From: Anisakis pegreffii
Taxonomy: Eukaryota; Nematoda; Chromadorea; Rhabditida; Anisakidae
Direction of reading: 5' to 3'
Assembly (NCBI GenBank): GCA_035041965.1
Contig: JAPYMA010000586.1
Span: forward strand, 186,001 to 250,000
Length of the DNA: 64,000 nucleotides
Part shown: positions 25,284 through 38,448 of the stretch, one piece after another
How the letters are laid out: the number at the start of each line of letters is the position of its first letter
Position numbering within the stretch: the first letter of the stretch is position 1
Notes under the pieces: generated by a model
What the model was told of the DNA's origin: nothing
The model's database searches: none
What the model saw: the letters and a program-made list of their open reading frames with translations, nothing else
Position numbers and translations under genes: made by a program

Positions 25284-25779
25284 GTAAGCGAATTGATAAC
25301 GATGAACTCGGTAAAATACGGATAACTGACAAGCGAATTTTATGAAGTTAGATCGAGAGACTGGAAGTGGACCTTTGTGCAGGCATAAGCCAGAGTTTGT
25401 TTGATAGGAATTGCCCGAGTGATTGCATTGTGCAGCGAGAGCTGGATGGTCTTCTTCAAAACAAATGATTTGAGCATATATATTCTGTGTGACAATGATG
25501 CATTCGATAAACTTGCTGACAAGCGATATGGTACGAAAGTGTATTCGTTCAGGTTGACCGAAGAAGTTTATTAAAACGACTTTTAATGAGCGCTCAGCTC
25601 TACGATTGCAAGATAGAAAGTTCACCATTTCAATTTATACAGATATCCATTGAATGGGATCAATATTTTCGAATTCCATTCGAATTGGCAGCTCCAGCTC
25701 AAAGCAGTGATCTTTTTTTATGCATTCATCATCAATCAGTGTTTCTCAATTGATTTCTTGACTTCGTCAAGTGCATATG

Positions 25780-25800
25780 CCGCTGCATCCGTAGCAGCGG
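25780..25800. repeat. Perfect hairpin, 7-bp GC-rich stem and 7-base loop
   Basis: CCGCTGC, loop ATCCGTA, GCAGCGG, in AT-rich non-coding sequence. It does not fit a tRNA fold. The function is unknown. Confidence 0.75.
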
Positions 25801-26834
25801 TCAATAGATAGCACGTAACTGCAAGAAAGTAAGAGCAATCTCAAACAGAATTACTGTGTAGACTGTAGCGTTGGAATAACGAGAACAAAATCAATTTGTG
25901 CTATTTGAAAGCGATCGAAATGAATTAAATGGTGATGATGATGGTGCTGGGAGTGAGTGAAAAACTGAGTGATCGAGTGCTCGGATGATGAGTGCAACGG
26001 CAAAAAATTACTTGATTAATCAGTTCGATTCAATTATTTATCGGTATTGCTTTCAGTTGGATGCTTGCTTACAAATTTGCTGTTGTCAGACAATCAATAA
26101 CTAGATAATCGCAATTGTTCAGTTACTAATTCAGCCAACATCACCGATTTATCAATTCAGTCGAGTTCAACAATTCCTCCTCGAAACATTTCACTGAAAT
26201 CATACAACAAATCAACTGTTCAGCAATTTCCTGCTACCGCACACCTAAAATACGTAATTTCCATCTTACAGGTGAACTATCTTACAGTATACCTTTACAG
26301 GAATGTGATTTTTCGCTTGAGCGGTTAGCTGCTGTCGCGTAATGTGAATAGAACTCTTACTGTATCTATAATCCAACTTATGTCTGTTGTCGTTGATGTC
26401 TATTTTAAGTATCGGTTGAAAACGGAGCAAATGATTTATTGTCGATTGTTTATCGTTTTGATTAGTGAATGATCTGGAAGGCGACAACATTTCATTTTTC
26501 TATCATTGAATGAATGCGATTGTCCTAATATAATATATCTGATGGATGGAGTACGAAAGTTTAATCGTGAATTTTTGGCATTTATGTCGGAAAATATCGA
26601 TGATGTTCGCTATTAAGTGGAAATATCGCTCAATCAATCGGTCATAAGTTGTGGAATGCAGCGACGTAAACTCGCCCGTAAATTCATTCAGGAGATTGTT
26701 TTATAGTGCACAAAAAATACACAGCTTAGAACGGTGATCTACTCCATTAGCCTCCATACTTCCGTTTCTAATCTCTCTCATATCGTGTTCTAACCCCATC
26801 AACCTCTCAACAAACCACTTCAATTGCTGCGTAT

Positions 26835-27375
26835 CATTTCAGCTCCGATTTCACCCGACCACACTGAGGTAGATGCTTGTTTTTTGCGATTCGTCTTCAA
26901 CTGTTGTTATGAAAACGAATACGCTTCTGATTATGTGGTCACCAGTTGCCAGCTGGATAGACCATTCGAAGAGTTGATTTGGATTAATCACTTCAGTTCT
27001 TGTTTCGAGGTAGATTTATTTTTGAAGTGAGCAAAGTCTGCAGCAAAAAAGAACTGCAGCAAAAATCAGCGATCGTCTCATGCTCACTGACGTTTCTTGC
27101 AGGCGTTTTTTGTCTGCCATCGACAGACACCAAATCCGCTCGCATTCGAATCAATCAACTTTTTGCTTTTCTACGTTCCAGTTATTTTTTTCGGCTCTTT
27201 GGCGGGATCTGAACGCACCTGTTGTCTGGTTGAGAACACTTTTGGTGAACGATACATAAATAAGAGGAGGGGTTCACTTGGCTCACACGACCTGTGCAGT
27301 AGGAAACGTCGACACTTCTGCAAACTCATCTCAGTTGCAAGCGAACTCCAGTTTTGTGATACGATATCAAGATGA
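26835..27375 (+). CDS. Weak two-segment candidate
   Basis: After a CATTTCAG acceptor a frame is open to 27008, where GAG/GTAGAT could act as a donor. After TTCTTGCAG the next segment starts in the same phase and is open for 90 codons to a stop at 27375. It contains a hydrophobic segment NFLLFYVPVIFFGSLAG and several cysteines. Codon periodicity is poor, so this may be chance. Confidence 0.18.
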
Positions 27376-30300
27376 TGCTGCGTTAATAACGGGCACTCGT
27401 CTAAGTGACGGTGTTTAAATCACTTTTCATTCGAAGCGAACATCAGCATTCACACCAAAAAATATTGTAACCTGTAAGCAAATGCCAAAAAAGTGTTCAG
27501 AAAGGCTTCAGTCACTCGTTTGCAATCTGGTTAGACGTGTAATCTGCAAGGTTATTCGCACCTGAACTGATCTCACCGTTGTTATGAGTGCAAAATGACA
27601 CTGAAACAGTTGAATATTGGTGTTGATGCAACGAGTATTAAGAGGAAGACGACTGTCGTTATCTGTTTTTGTTTTTTGTGCTTCACTCGACAATTCGCGT
27701 AATCTGATTGCGGAGCAATTCAGTCACATGATTGGCTTTCGTTCGTTTTTTGGACTGTGTGCTTCTCATGTAATTAAGTAATTATTGCCAGTTCTATGTT
27801 GTTTAAAATGTGCTTTTTTCGGTCACTTATGAGGGCATAATGAAAGAAGTTGTAACAATAAGCGGGCAAAATCTGCTCAAAAAAAACTCACCTCATTCAA
27901 TCGAAAATTTCCAGTTGGTGGTATTTTGAGAAGCTGAGATAGGTAAACTTTATAGCATGTTTGATGGTGCAGCGATTGAACTGTAACATTTGGATTTGAT
28001 TTATTCGATGTGTAGGGTTTGAAATAAGATTTGATGAGTTTAAAAACAGATTATGAGTTTCACTATGGAATTGACCTGAAAGAGCACAAAACGCTCGGTG
28101 GAGCGTCGATGATTTATTTATTCATAGGTGTTGTGCAATTGAAGTGTTGGTCAAGGGAATGCACAATTTATGTACGATACAATGTAATGCTGAAATGGGC
28201 TTAAAATATTTCAATACAGTGATCAGTGTACTGATGATACAGCCAAATTTGTTGACATCTTAAAGTTTTTGGAATTCATAAAAATAGATCAGTGTTCTTT
28301 TGACGCAATTTCACGCACTTCATTTGCATCCTTTTCGATCAACATGTTCACTGTTTGACTACTTCAAATCTTATTCACGATCAGTTTAAAAACGAGCGCA
28401 CTTTGGCTCCCAATCTGACCAAATTATTTTTGTATTCGTATGTTGCGACGACGTTTTGAAATTCATTTGTTGAATGCCTGCTTATCTCCCCCGTGACCTA
28501 AATGCTGTTCAGCCGAACAAACACTTTCATGGATTGTTATTCTCGCCCTTTGAAAGTATTTCTTTTGAATTTTTTAGTCTGGAAATTCATCAAACACCAC
28601 ATTGTTTTGATACTGAAACATACTTCTGATAAGTGATTTGAATTTCATGATTATAACATTAATTATGACATTGTTCCACATGTTCAATGCAAAATTTGGC
28701 TTAATTATTGGGCAATCGAAAATTATTTTAAGCAGGATAGGGGAGTAATGCATTGATAAGTACTGTAGATGTGCTACAAATAAATGAGACGCCGGAGACG
28801 GTGATGCCAGCAAAATACCTTCCTTTTCAACTTCAGTTGTGTCGGAAAATTGCTCTATTGATATAATGAATGTTGCAATTTCGTCAGTTATTTCGCGATT
28901 CTCTTGCTCGTTCCAAAGTTAAGCGCATATGAATAGCATTCATTTGCTCACCTATGCTAGCCATCCTAAAGATGACCATTCACCATTGTAGTAATGCGAA
29001 TTCTGAACTGATTCAGCAGACGCTATGAATGTATGAACAAACGTTGTGTTTCCTTAAAACAGTGCATTTTTTAGTTGTGAATGTGCATTCATCAGAACAT
29101 TACTGTTCGTTCGTCATTTGCTTGTGGCCTTGGTTCTTGTTTGCTTCCATTGCACTCGTTCTATTGCAACAAGTCATCTTTTTCCCATCCCAAATTTTTA
29201 CGTTCTCCTGAACCTGACCATTTTTTGTATTAGTGTTTTGCGTTTCCTTAAATATGCGTATAAATAGGTGTATACGAGCATAGCGTTGTGGTAATTTCTG
29301 AATTCGATGGCAGTTCTTCGTTTGATTGCATACGCTCATTTATTGTTTATCGAGCAATTGATATCGCAACATTCATCCACCTCAAATTTCAACTGAATGC
29401 TCAAAAAATGTTTCCCTCTTGAATTATAACATGGTCGTATAGACATTGTTTGTCTGTTACTTTCACGTTGCATCCGAAGTCAAATTTCATTGTGACAGTA
29501 ATAATGACTGATCATTCCAGATCAGTTATCAGTTGGATGTAGATGATAAGAATTTTGGAAGTGATCATGTCCGTCCGTAATGGATAAGATTGTGAGCAGT
29601 TGAGAAACGCAGTTGAGAACGTAAGGATGGTAGAGCGAAGAGTGGAGCCAAGAAAATCTGCGAGTAAACATTGCTGTTGTGTGATCAGAAAATTATTTGG
29701 AATGATCAGCTGTGATCAACTGAAGTGAACGAGATGAAGGAGGAACGGTGATAAAATTGTGTACACTTGAGTGAAGGAACTGATATTGGGATTCAGATCC
29801 TTCAGTCATTAGGAGTTGGCTATCGATGCGTTTCTTAAAGTGGGTTTAGTTGATTTGCCAGTTTAGTTAATCCGGTTTTTGGGTGAACGAACTTGTTTTA
29901 ATGGAAGATTGATCGCTAGATTTGTTTTAATGGAAGATTACTGTTGCTGTGCTCTGCTGAGAAGTCAAATTTCACTGATTTATGTTCGCATTCGCTCTGA
30001 ATCTGTAGTCAAGAACTTGATAAAAAGCCAGCAATGTATGTTCATTTGACTGCTTTTTATGACGTTCGCTTTTGTGTAACGAATGCTTAATTTCGTAACA
30101 TTCAATCATTTGAATGCCAATTTTCTTTCAATCGTTTCGGTAAATTGACGATAACATTTTTCACAGAAACTGAAACTGTGTGGAAGGAATTGTTGTTTGC
30201 GAGGATTACATCAGTAGTACATTGAGAAATCAGTTTTATTTTCCTTTTAGCTTTCCTGATGTCGGAAAAAGATTTCGTTTATGACGATAATAATATTGCT

Positions 30301-32094
30301 TTCAATAGTTCAGTTTCCGTTCGGCTCCGATATTAACGAAGAAGATGGGCGATTAACACTTTTGGAATGTGCAGCTATGACTTTCTTCGATGTATATACG
30401 TGTGTGAAAATTCGACTTCTTTTTGCGGAATGTGAATGGAAACATTTAATTGAAGTTGAATGAACTTGGGAAGTTATAAATGAGCGAAACTGACAGCAGG
30501 AAGTAGTCGTCGTATGGAAGCATAAATTCGGTGGTTATCGAAAACGATGGTTGTGTTCCCATCGAAATTGTGTTCTCATTCTTCGTTTCTCGTATCGAAT
30601 TTCTATTCCCAAAAAAGCTGTTTTTGTCATCTTTAAATCGCATTCATCCATATTTCACCTTCCCATTTTAACTATATAACCAGTTTGTGAAGAATTGTCA
30701 CTTGCACTTGTTGCTGTTTGATGAATGCCTAATTGATTCGAGTGAATGTCTCAGATGCCATCGACGTAAATTTAATTAAAAACTTCTGAGTTGTTCTGGG
30801 AGGATTTACTCAACGAAACAAATGGGTTTTTTAGTTGATGATTACAGTCAAACTTCATTTAAGTTCTAATGGCATGGAGGGATGGTTCAGTAAGCAATGC
30901 CAAGTACCACAACTGTGCACTCTTGCTGTTCAATATTATTCTAGAGATTATCATTTGTGAGCTGCCTTTGCACTTTGCCGAAAATGAACAATCTGAGCAA
31001 CAGCTACCATCCAGTTGGCGACAACTTTCGCCAACTGATATTTGAGGGTCTCAGATATTGTTGTTTGGACGATCCCCATTTTGCACTTGATCATTTCGTT
31101 TATTTACTTGGTTCACTCCTAACGGGCGATTGATTCATTCAGTGATTCTTCCTCGTCAGCATCTCGCATAGATGAGAATAAGAATCGTGAATCTGAAACT
31201 TGTGAGAGCATAGGAAAACACTACGAGTACTTATTGTTCACTTGTTTGTTCATGTTGCTCCCGAAATACGAACAGTCTTCCAAGTTTCGATGCATTCAAG
31301 TGAGGCAAATACACAACATCTGAAGTGCTAGAGTAGCACTTTTGCATCTGTTGCAGACAAACAGGAGAAAGTGTTGAGAATGATCACATTTATTCACCTA
31401 TATCACATCCAACTAAAACTTGCCATTGTGGAGTGACGGAACATTTTTTGTGGGGGAAAAAATACACACTTGAAGTTCAGCAATTGAAGAGAAGTATTCT
31501 AAACAGTACAATATTGATAAATGATTAACTTAGATAAGTGTTGTTATGAAGAGACGTATATCATCGGAGAGCTGAAGTGGATAAATCAAAATTGTGGATG
31601 GTGCCCGATGAAGTGAAGTGCTCGACGGGAGATGAACTATTGCTTGTTCTGAACTCAACTCAACCATCAGCATCCAAGCATCTCCACCAAGTGTTCGTTC
31701 TGTAATATTTCATGTGTAAGATAGGCGGACGTTCCAACCGGATATATTTGCGTTTGTGTGTGACTCGACTGTTGGCTGCTTGTTCTTCATTATCATTTCT
31801 TCACAAACTGTCATCTCAGTTCATTGTCCAGTCGAGCAAACTCGACAGTCGACGCGTTCCATCGGTCTGCAGTTAGACGGCTCTCGACCGATTATGCTTC
31901 TGGATATTACCTAGAAATCAGGTTTTCAATCCACTGCCTGTCAGTGCAAACTTATTCCAAGTTTGTTCACTGTTCATTTACTCTGTCTCTATTGTTTACT
32001 GTCTTCACATGAGCCATTTCTCTCTCAATTCCATTTCTTATCATGGAAGGGCAAGACTAAGAAGTAATTCAAATGAACTACTCAAGGAAAACTG
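27376..32094. other. Gene-poor stretch
   Basis: No supported gene. A 79-codon minus frame at 29339-29100 is Lys/Gln/Asn-rich (string MEANKNQGHKQMTNEQ) and is the only one with a coding-like appearance. TTGTTTTAATGGAAGATT occurs twice near 29890-29940. Near 31818 a CTCAG acceptor, about 35 open codons and an ATCAG/GTTTTC donor could frame an exon. Confidence 0.35.
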
Positions 32095-32392
32095 ATGAAA
32101 ACTTCTCTTTCCTTTCTGCCGGAGAAGTTTGAAGACTTTCAAACTGAAATTCAGTTTGAAAGCGAGTCAGACAGTAATGATGTCCCATTTTGTGAGGAGA
32201 ATAATAACTCGAAGGAGCTCTCGCTTTCGATACGACAAAACAATAAGAACGGAAATAAGTGTTTATATTTTTAAAATGAAGATTGAAATGGACGAGATTT
32301 GCGTTATGGAACATACACAGCGAGGATGGGTGCGTGCATTGAGCTGGTGCTTTAAGCTGTTGTTTTTACCAGTTGAGATGAATCACTTTTGG
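32095..32392 (+). CDS. Candidate exon region; contains the longest ORF of the window
   Basis: A 171-codon plus frame spans 32129-32644 (TTG start). Within it a consensus donor (TTTTGG/GTGAGT at 32393) would end an exon in phase 0. The codons up to that donor favour a purine in first position (about 53 of 88 by hand). A second plus frame, from ATG 32095, is open for 59 codons and is very acidic (SESDSNDVPFCEENNNSKEL). Which frame is translated is unclear. No family is recognised. Confidence 0.3.
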
Positions 32393-33482
32393 GTGAGTAC
32401 CACATATTTGTTTTTGTATCTTTTCTTCTACTGTGCACATGCTGAGAGGTGTTCACTTCATTTGTATCACTTATTCTGCTTTGCAATCGTCAACACTCAC
32501 CGAGCACCACTACCTTATAATCTGTGCGAATTGAATTTTATGACTAAAGTTTTTGGTTCCATCAAACTATCAGTTAGCACATCTCGAATTTGTCGTTTTC
32601 AAGTTGTGGCATGCTGGCTAACAAGTGTTAATACTATTAGGTAAAGTTGGAACACACTGCAAACTCTATCTTTGATTCATTTGTTGTCATCCCTTCTGAT
32701 GCACTTCAGCAATTCATGAACTCAATTTTAGTGAGAGCGGAATTTTTTTAATCGTCTCTAAAAATCTTTATACCATCTACCGTGTTCTAGATTTGTTGTT
32801 TTCGTCTCAACTGCTGCGAACTTTGATTTTATTTTGTGAATTTAAAAGTTGGAGGAATTTTGGTGAATAGTTTATAAGACATCGGAGATAATCAGCAATA
32901 GTGAGCCAATTTTACAATGTTCGGTTTTGAGGAGGAATAACCGTTAATTGGAGTGATAAACATGTTGACGAGAGAGGACACAAGCAGCAGTATGCATTTG
33001 CCCAGTAGGGAGCATGACATTGCGTCATTTTTATCGCAAACGTTGACGGACTCGTAACATTTCATGCTGTTCTCAATGATAATTCAGCATTCACGAAATT
33101 GCCGTTTCATAGTTTATTAAATTTATTTTGTTGAATGAAACCATTTTTTGCCCTCTGTGCGATTTCACATAACGTTGTGAATTAACGAAGCTCCCCCATG
33201 AGAAGGTCATTTTTTGTAGTCCTTTTGGAATCCATTTTTGAAGTATTTTTCACAATAGTTTTTATGCGAAAAGTTTTCTAGAATCGGCAAAAGATGGAAC
33301 CTTAAGGACGCTTCACTGATTCCCTCATTACAAAAAGTAGCCTAAGAGAAATTCAATAATTCAGCAAGACAATCAACTGTAGCTTACATCGAATTAGGGA
33401 TGTGGAGAGGGGTTAATATCCTTTCCGTGACTCCTTTTTGCCCACTGCCCCCTCTCCAACGACAACTCATCGAAAGCACACA

Positions 33483-33650
33483 ATGAGTGATCCAGAACAC
33501 AAATCGGAAAGACCTCAAAAATTGTTCAATACGAGCGAGCATATGAACATGAATGTCATGAAAGAAAACATTTCTTTACGTAAACTAGAACTGCAAACAG
33601 TTGGATTGCTTAAAATACATATATGTATTTTTAAAAAAAGCTACGATTGA
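33483..33650 (+). CDS. Unrecognised 55-codon ORF
   Basis: It opens ATGAGTGATCCAGAACAC and reads as a charged, soluble product with strings MSDPEHKSERPQKLFNTSEH and MNVMKENISLRKLEL, ending in a stop. First-position purines occur in about 35 of 55 codons. A GTAAAC donor-like site inside (about 33580) could end a first exon. No partner or family was found. Confidence 0.28.
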   Translation: MSDPEHKSERPQKLFNTSEHMNMNVMKENISLRKLELQTVGLLKIHICIFKKSYD

Positions 33651-33802
33651 GCTCTTCGTTGGGATTGGAATTCTTCAGAAAGACAACAATTAGTGAGCAG
33701 GTTGTCATTGTTGGAAAGGAATTGTGGATCGAACGACTAGTCATCAGATTAAGCATTTAAAAAATGCAAGGTCGTAACAATTGTGTAATTTATCACATCG
33801 CT

Positions 33803-34484
33803 CTAGAATGTAATATTGACGATATAAACTCGGATTGAGTTGTAACTGCTGATGTAAACAATAGTTATTAGTGAACTGCGAGCAATTAGCATATTGTGAC
33901 TTATTGTATATCTGCAGTTGTGCATGTCTGTACAATAAACACAGATTTCAATTACAATTCAACACTAACCACAGCTAATGTCTACAAATATGGTTATAAT
34001 GCAGACAATACAGAGTTGCGCTGGATATTCTGTTGACGTAGCTGTTCTTCACTCGATCTTCTCTGCATTGAAATTTGAATGCATATTCATGATTCGTGTG
34101 CATGAATCTTATGAATTTGTTAGTTTTGCGCTTACCGATGCCATTCAAAAGGCAATCGAGAAAAGCGAATCGCTTCGGTGTGATCCGTGATAAAGGAAGC
34201 CGCTGAATGGCGGCACTAGTGATTGCAATGTAAATTGCAGCGTGGTGTTGCGCTGGTGATTTTCGCTTTTGAAGCGTATCATATTCATTGTAATAACGAC
34301 GCAGATCGCACTGAAAATCTCGCAGGTACGGTAACGAACTGTATGTGACTTATGTGGATGTGTATACCTTGAATTTATTGAACACTTCACGATCGTTTTT
34401 TTGATAAGCGTTGTCGTGATCTTGTTCGGTCCGATTCTGACGTGATGACATTTGGCATGATCCCGTTCCATATTCTTCGATCAT
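33803..34484 (-). CDS. Candidate three-exon gene, unknown protein (about 137 aa)
   Basis: Proposed exons on the minus strand: 34484-34368, 34310-34136 and 33927-33803. Each boundary has a usable signal: AAG/GTATAC donor, GATTTTCAG acceptor, ATCG/GTAAGC donor and TTGTACAG acceptor. Phases 0 and 1 match across both introns. Exon 1 is polar (SSRQNRTEQDHDNAYQKND). Exon 2 is basic and amphipathic (CDLRRYYNEYDTLQKRKSP, then AAIYIAITSAAIQRLPLS). Exon 3 is hydrophobic (SLITIVYISSYNSIRVYIV) and ends in a stop. An in-frame TGA nine bases before the ATG supports the start. No family is recognised. Other frames are open across exon 1, including a plus-strand frame at 34492-34788 just upstream, so the model needs transcript support. 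Exon 3 is the weakest part. Confidence 0.42.
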
Positions 34485-34715
34485 AATTCAGGTGTTCCAT
34501 CTTGTTCATGTTTTCTTGAGCAATATATCTTCTCATTTTCTCGGTGCTCATCTTCCTAATGGTCTTTATAATCGTTTGAACGAAGATATCGATTTGCTTG
34601 TAGGTGGTACACGTTTTCCTGTTTTATCTCAGCTTGAACTTTTCATTAACAGTGCACCGCAACATCGCTTAGCACCGCGTCTGTACCGCGGAAAAAAGAA
34701 CATTCTCAAAGTTAC

Positions 34716-34810
34716 TTGCGATGGTCGTTTATCGCTTATTGTTATCGTTCGCAGTTCATTAGCTTTCTCACGCATCTTCATTTCATAATCCGCTATTATG
34801 ATGACAAGCC
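34716..34810 (-). CDS. Candidate internal exon with both splice signals
   Basis: A 95-base minus-strand segment begins after CTTTTTCAG and ends at CAA/GTAACT. It reads 31 codons (string DYEMKMREKANELRTITIS), strongly purine-first (22 of 31). It lies just upstream of the 33.8-34.5 kb candidate, but its end phase does not fit that gene's start. A 98-codon plus-strand frame overlaps it. Confidence 0.3.
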
Positions 34811-35964
34811 CTGAAAAAGTCTGCTTCTACTGCCTTACCTGCTTTCTCAACCATAAATCGCCTGCTCTTTGAAAGTGAAAGGGAAGCTTGCCCATTTAGT
34901 CAGTGCTATCTCCAAATAAACATCCGACTACCACAAGTCTGAGTATTGTTCACAGTGAGGGGCCAAAAGCCAGACTCTATGCAAGAGGTAGATGTATGAG
35001 AAAGTCAACGGAAGATATCAATCGGAGAGCTGAGCGATTCCGTTGAGCGAGCGATTTTGTGTTTGCAAGAGGGCGATTTGAACAGCTACATTGGTGCTAT
35101 GAAATGAAACGAGATAGATATACATCACATCCACATCACTAAACCATCACCATTATCACATAGTCATAAAGCACATGTTTTTACTCGTTATTATAAGAGA
35201 ACAAATGTTCGCATTCACTACGTTATCGTTATTAATCTTTATTCGTTCAACTGCAATTGATATACTTTGCTCTGCTTTCATCAACTTTACAATTCATTTC
35301 CGGCCCAATTTTTTAAATCACCTAAAACTGCCTGAATTATTTCCTCTGATAATCCGTGTTCGAATTTTATTCAGCCATTTCTGGATATCAAACATCTTTG
35401 ACATAAATGATAGTCTGTTTAGAGGATATACAATGTTCAGATCTCTGAAGTCGATTATCATATGGGTCGAGAAAGAAATATAGGGAAATTTCAAATGATT
35501 GATCAGTCCGAAAAACCAGTACTGAGATTGGACGGTTTCGTTGCAGTGTTGTTGCTATACTCATTGAAGGCCTGCATTTTGTGGTGAAGCTTTAGTCCGG
35601 TGTGAATAAATTATGAATTTTAATTCTTTTTCACATGTAGTAGTTGTAAATGTTTTGAACATGTACATATACATTTCAAATGCAGTAGTTGTAGTGTTGT
35701 TTGAATATATGTGTGTACATGGACAGTAGTGTTAGCATTAAGTTATCGTAAATATTAGACAATACAATAATAGCATCATCATTTGAGACCGTACATGATT
35801 GTGGTGATTGCTGGTCTCGTTATAAAATGAAATAGAACAGTGGTTATGCAAATCAGCTCTTAATACGGCTACACATTTGTACGATTTGATTCAGACCGCT
35901 CTGATTCTTACCGAATATACAACTCTATGAGATTTTCTGCATTAATGCATGCAAATGTGTTCAG

Positions 35965-36148
35965 AGAGAATGAAAGGACGCGACAAATGTATACAGCAGA
36001 TATGGTGGAGTGGGATCGAGGATTATGTTGTTTCGGTATTTCGGGTCTGATGGGACAGACTTGTCTAGATGGTCGAATAAATGAAATGGGCATCAAGTTT
36101 TTGCAGAAGCAATCGAAATGTTCAGCAGCGCTTACTGTTAAGACTTAA
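35965..36148 (+). CDS. Candidate terminal exon or short ORF
   Basis: The frame is open from ATG 35927 (73 codons), and GTGTTCAG at 35957-35964 is a good acceptor within it. The product has strings NERTRQMYTADMVEWDRGLC and GLMGQTCLDGRINEMGIKF. About 45 of 73 codons are purine-first. It ends in a stop at 36146. No upstream exon was identified and no family is recognised. Confidence 0.33.
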
Positions 36149-38448
36149 GACTAATTCCAAATCAATCGTCGCATTGAAGAATTTTCTGTCTTAACTGGTC
36201 CCAACTCCTTCATGTGGATTGGCATGAATCTTTCCTTTTTCCAAAACAACTGCGAAATATAAGTGTACTTTCCGTGATATTCATCGGTATATAGAAATGT
36301 GCAATTTCAAAAATATTGCTTAGAAAGCTGATTTATTCATGGGTTGATTTATTCATTTGTTGCCCTTCATTCCACATATCTTCAGCAGTTGATCTCCATT
36401 AGTGCTTTCACTCTCTAAAGTTCAGTTGAATGATGGGTAATTGAACGTTGTTGTTCGGTTGCACAGATACAGAAAGGAAGTCGTAAAGCTGCTGGTTATA
36501 CCAGTGTGCAATGCATCTCGAAACTAATCTTAAAATGATCGTTGACTTGAGCATGATCAGCACATTGTTTTAATGAGACTTTTGAAGAATTTTCATTTGT
36601 TGGAATGCTTGTTTCTTGTCTTCAGAGCACTCAATTGATCTTGCTCTCTTTTCTGGTGCGAATAATAGAGAACGCTCTGAGTTATTCTTTTTCCCCGCAT
36701 ATAAATGATTGCGAATATGAAATGTTTTGAAACGATACGATGTGATTTGTGATATTATAGTGTATTATTAGCTCCTGAAAATACATTTGTCTTTCATGAC
36801 CCTCGGATTAGTCTATTGTGTTTGGGATCTGTGTGCGATTCAGATGAAGAGTAACCATATTGCAAATGCTCTGTAATGAACTCTAGCGGTGCTTCATCAA
36901 CTAATATCTTTTTGACAATTTAGGTCTTCAAAAAGACTTTTATTTAATTTAGGCAGCAATTATAACAGCTCATCAAATGTCATACTCCTGAATTTAGTGA
37001 GTATCCAATCGATGGCACGTTATGCAGCATCTTGAAAATAATTATTGTTGCACAAACGTTACGATCTCCTTTTGACAGCACAGCAAAATTCACTCATTTT
37101 CATCAATTAATGTTTGAAGAGCGTGTCCCTGCCAACGGGCAACAACTACAATATAATCGAGCATCGATCATTTTTCTGTTGTGAAATGTGAAGTTGCTGA
37201 TGTGATTTATCAAAACACTTGCAAATAATGAATTCAACCACTTTCAGTATTACTCGCATTGTTCATTCCATTCATTTGTATCGTCATCGTGATCACCATC
37301 AAAAAACGTTCATCTAAACAATCAGTTTTCGTCCAAACTGCAAATTGCACACTCATCCGCTCGGCCTCTTGCAACGAAGCACTTTTTTTGTTGCTGAACT
37401 GATGAGTGCGGTTAAATTGAGACGGCTGGAAGAGAATGAATGCAAAACAATGTTGCACTCTTGCCGGCTATCTCGTTTCGTTCATTTGTATTTAGACAAC
37501 TCCTATCACAATGCATTACAATTTCAACATCAGCAATACCGAAAAAATGCGAAAAAAAAGATAAATATTTTTTCTATCAGAAAAAATCTCTCGTCGTCAT
37601 ATATTTTTGCCCAATAACTCACTCACTCACTCACTCAGTCTCTCTCTGGAGCAAAATCAATGGAATTTTAATTCCACCAACCAGCTCACACTACCGTCTA
37701 CTGCAGATGTATTTTAAGTAGTATACATGATAAGTGCATGAATTTTTGATCATGTTATGCAATTCTATGTGCTATAATGCAAAATACAAAATTCCACTCT
37801 TCTCGTTAGACCATATTGTTCTTGTTAGAATTTTCCTTGCTTGAACGCGGCGCGGCATCTTGTTGACTCGATGTTTCAGTTTTAAATTTTTATTTTCTTT
37901 ATTCATTGTCAGGAAATTGCTGCACTTCAAAATTTCGTGCGTTTTTTTCTTTCACGATCGAGTTTCTCAAGTGATAAGGCATCAGTTAGCAAGCATATTT
38001 ATTAGATGTTTCTTTCTTCACAATGGAGATTGCTCATTTCTTTCGATGGTCGAAATAATGATCACTGGAATAAGTTGAGATTTGTTTCGAGCCAGCTGCG
38101 GGAATTCGTTTACTTATTAGATGTTACTAACAATGAGATAATTTTCGCAATACGAAGACCAAGATTTTGGGGTCATTCAAATGTTGTGCTTGCTAATTGA
38201 ATGACTCTGTTTTTTTTGCAAAAGAAAGTTCAATATTTTCTAGACAACAATAGTTTAGAGCAATTATCATTGATCAGCAATTTTCATTCTTTTGCACTTT
38301 GAAGAACTCATTTATTCATTCATTTGAAATGAACAGTTGTTGTATACGGAATAGAATACATCGCTAGACAGATGAACTTCGCAGTGTGATGATGTCCAAG
38401 TAGTTGGCAAAGTTTTGAAATCAATTAACAACTTTTGGTTGAAGTCTT
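36149..38448. other. Gene-poor stretch with one weak ORF
   Basis: A plus ORF at 37402-37617 starts MSAVKLRRLEENECKTM and is coding-like only in its first third. An ACTC tetranucleotide repeat lies at about 37616-37638. Nothing else is supported. Confidence 0.35.

Noticed and set aside
4820..25290. Repeated GGTAAGCGAA string at about 4821, 11785 and 25283
   Set aside because: It is a donor-like ten-base string in AT-rich sequence. The first copy lies inside an SF3B2 intron on the other strand and the flanks share nothing else.
30281..30463. 60-codon plus ORF
   Set aside because: Two frames compete, no donor is found, and the first has only average composition.
35175..35483. 102-codon hydrophobic plus ORF
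   Set aside because: First codon positions show no purine preference and the length is expected by chance several times in this window.
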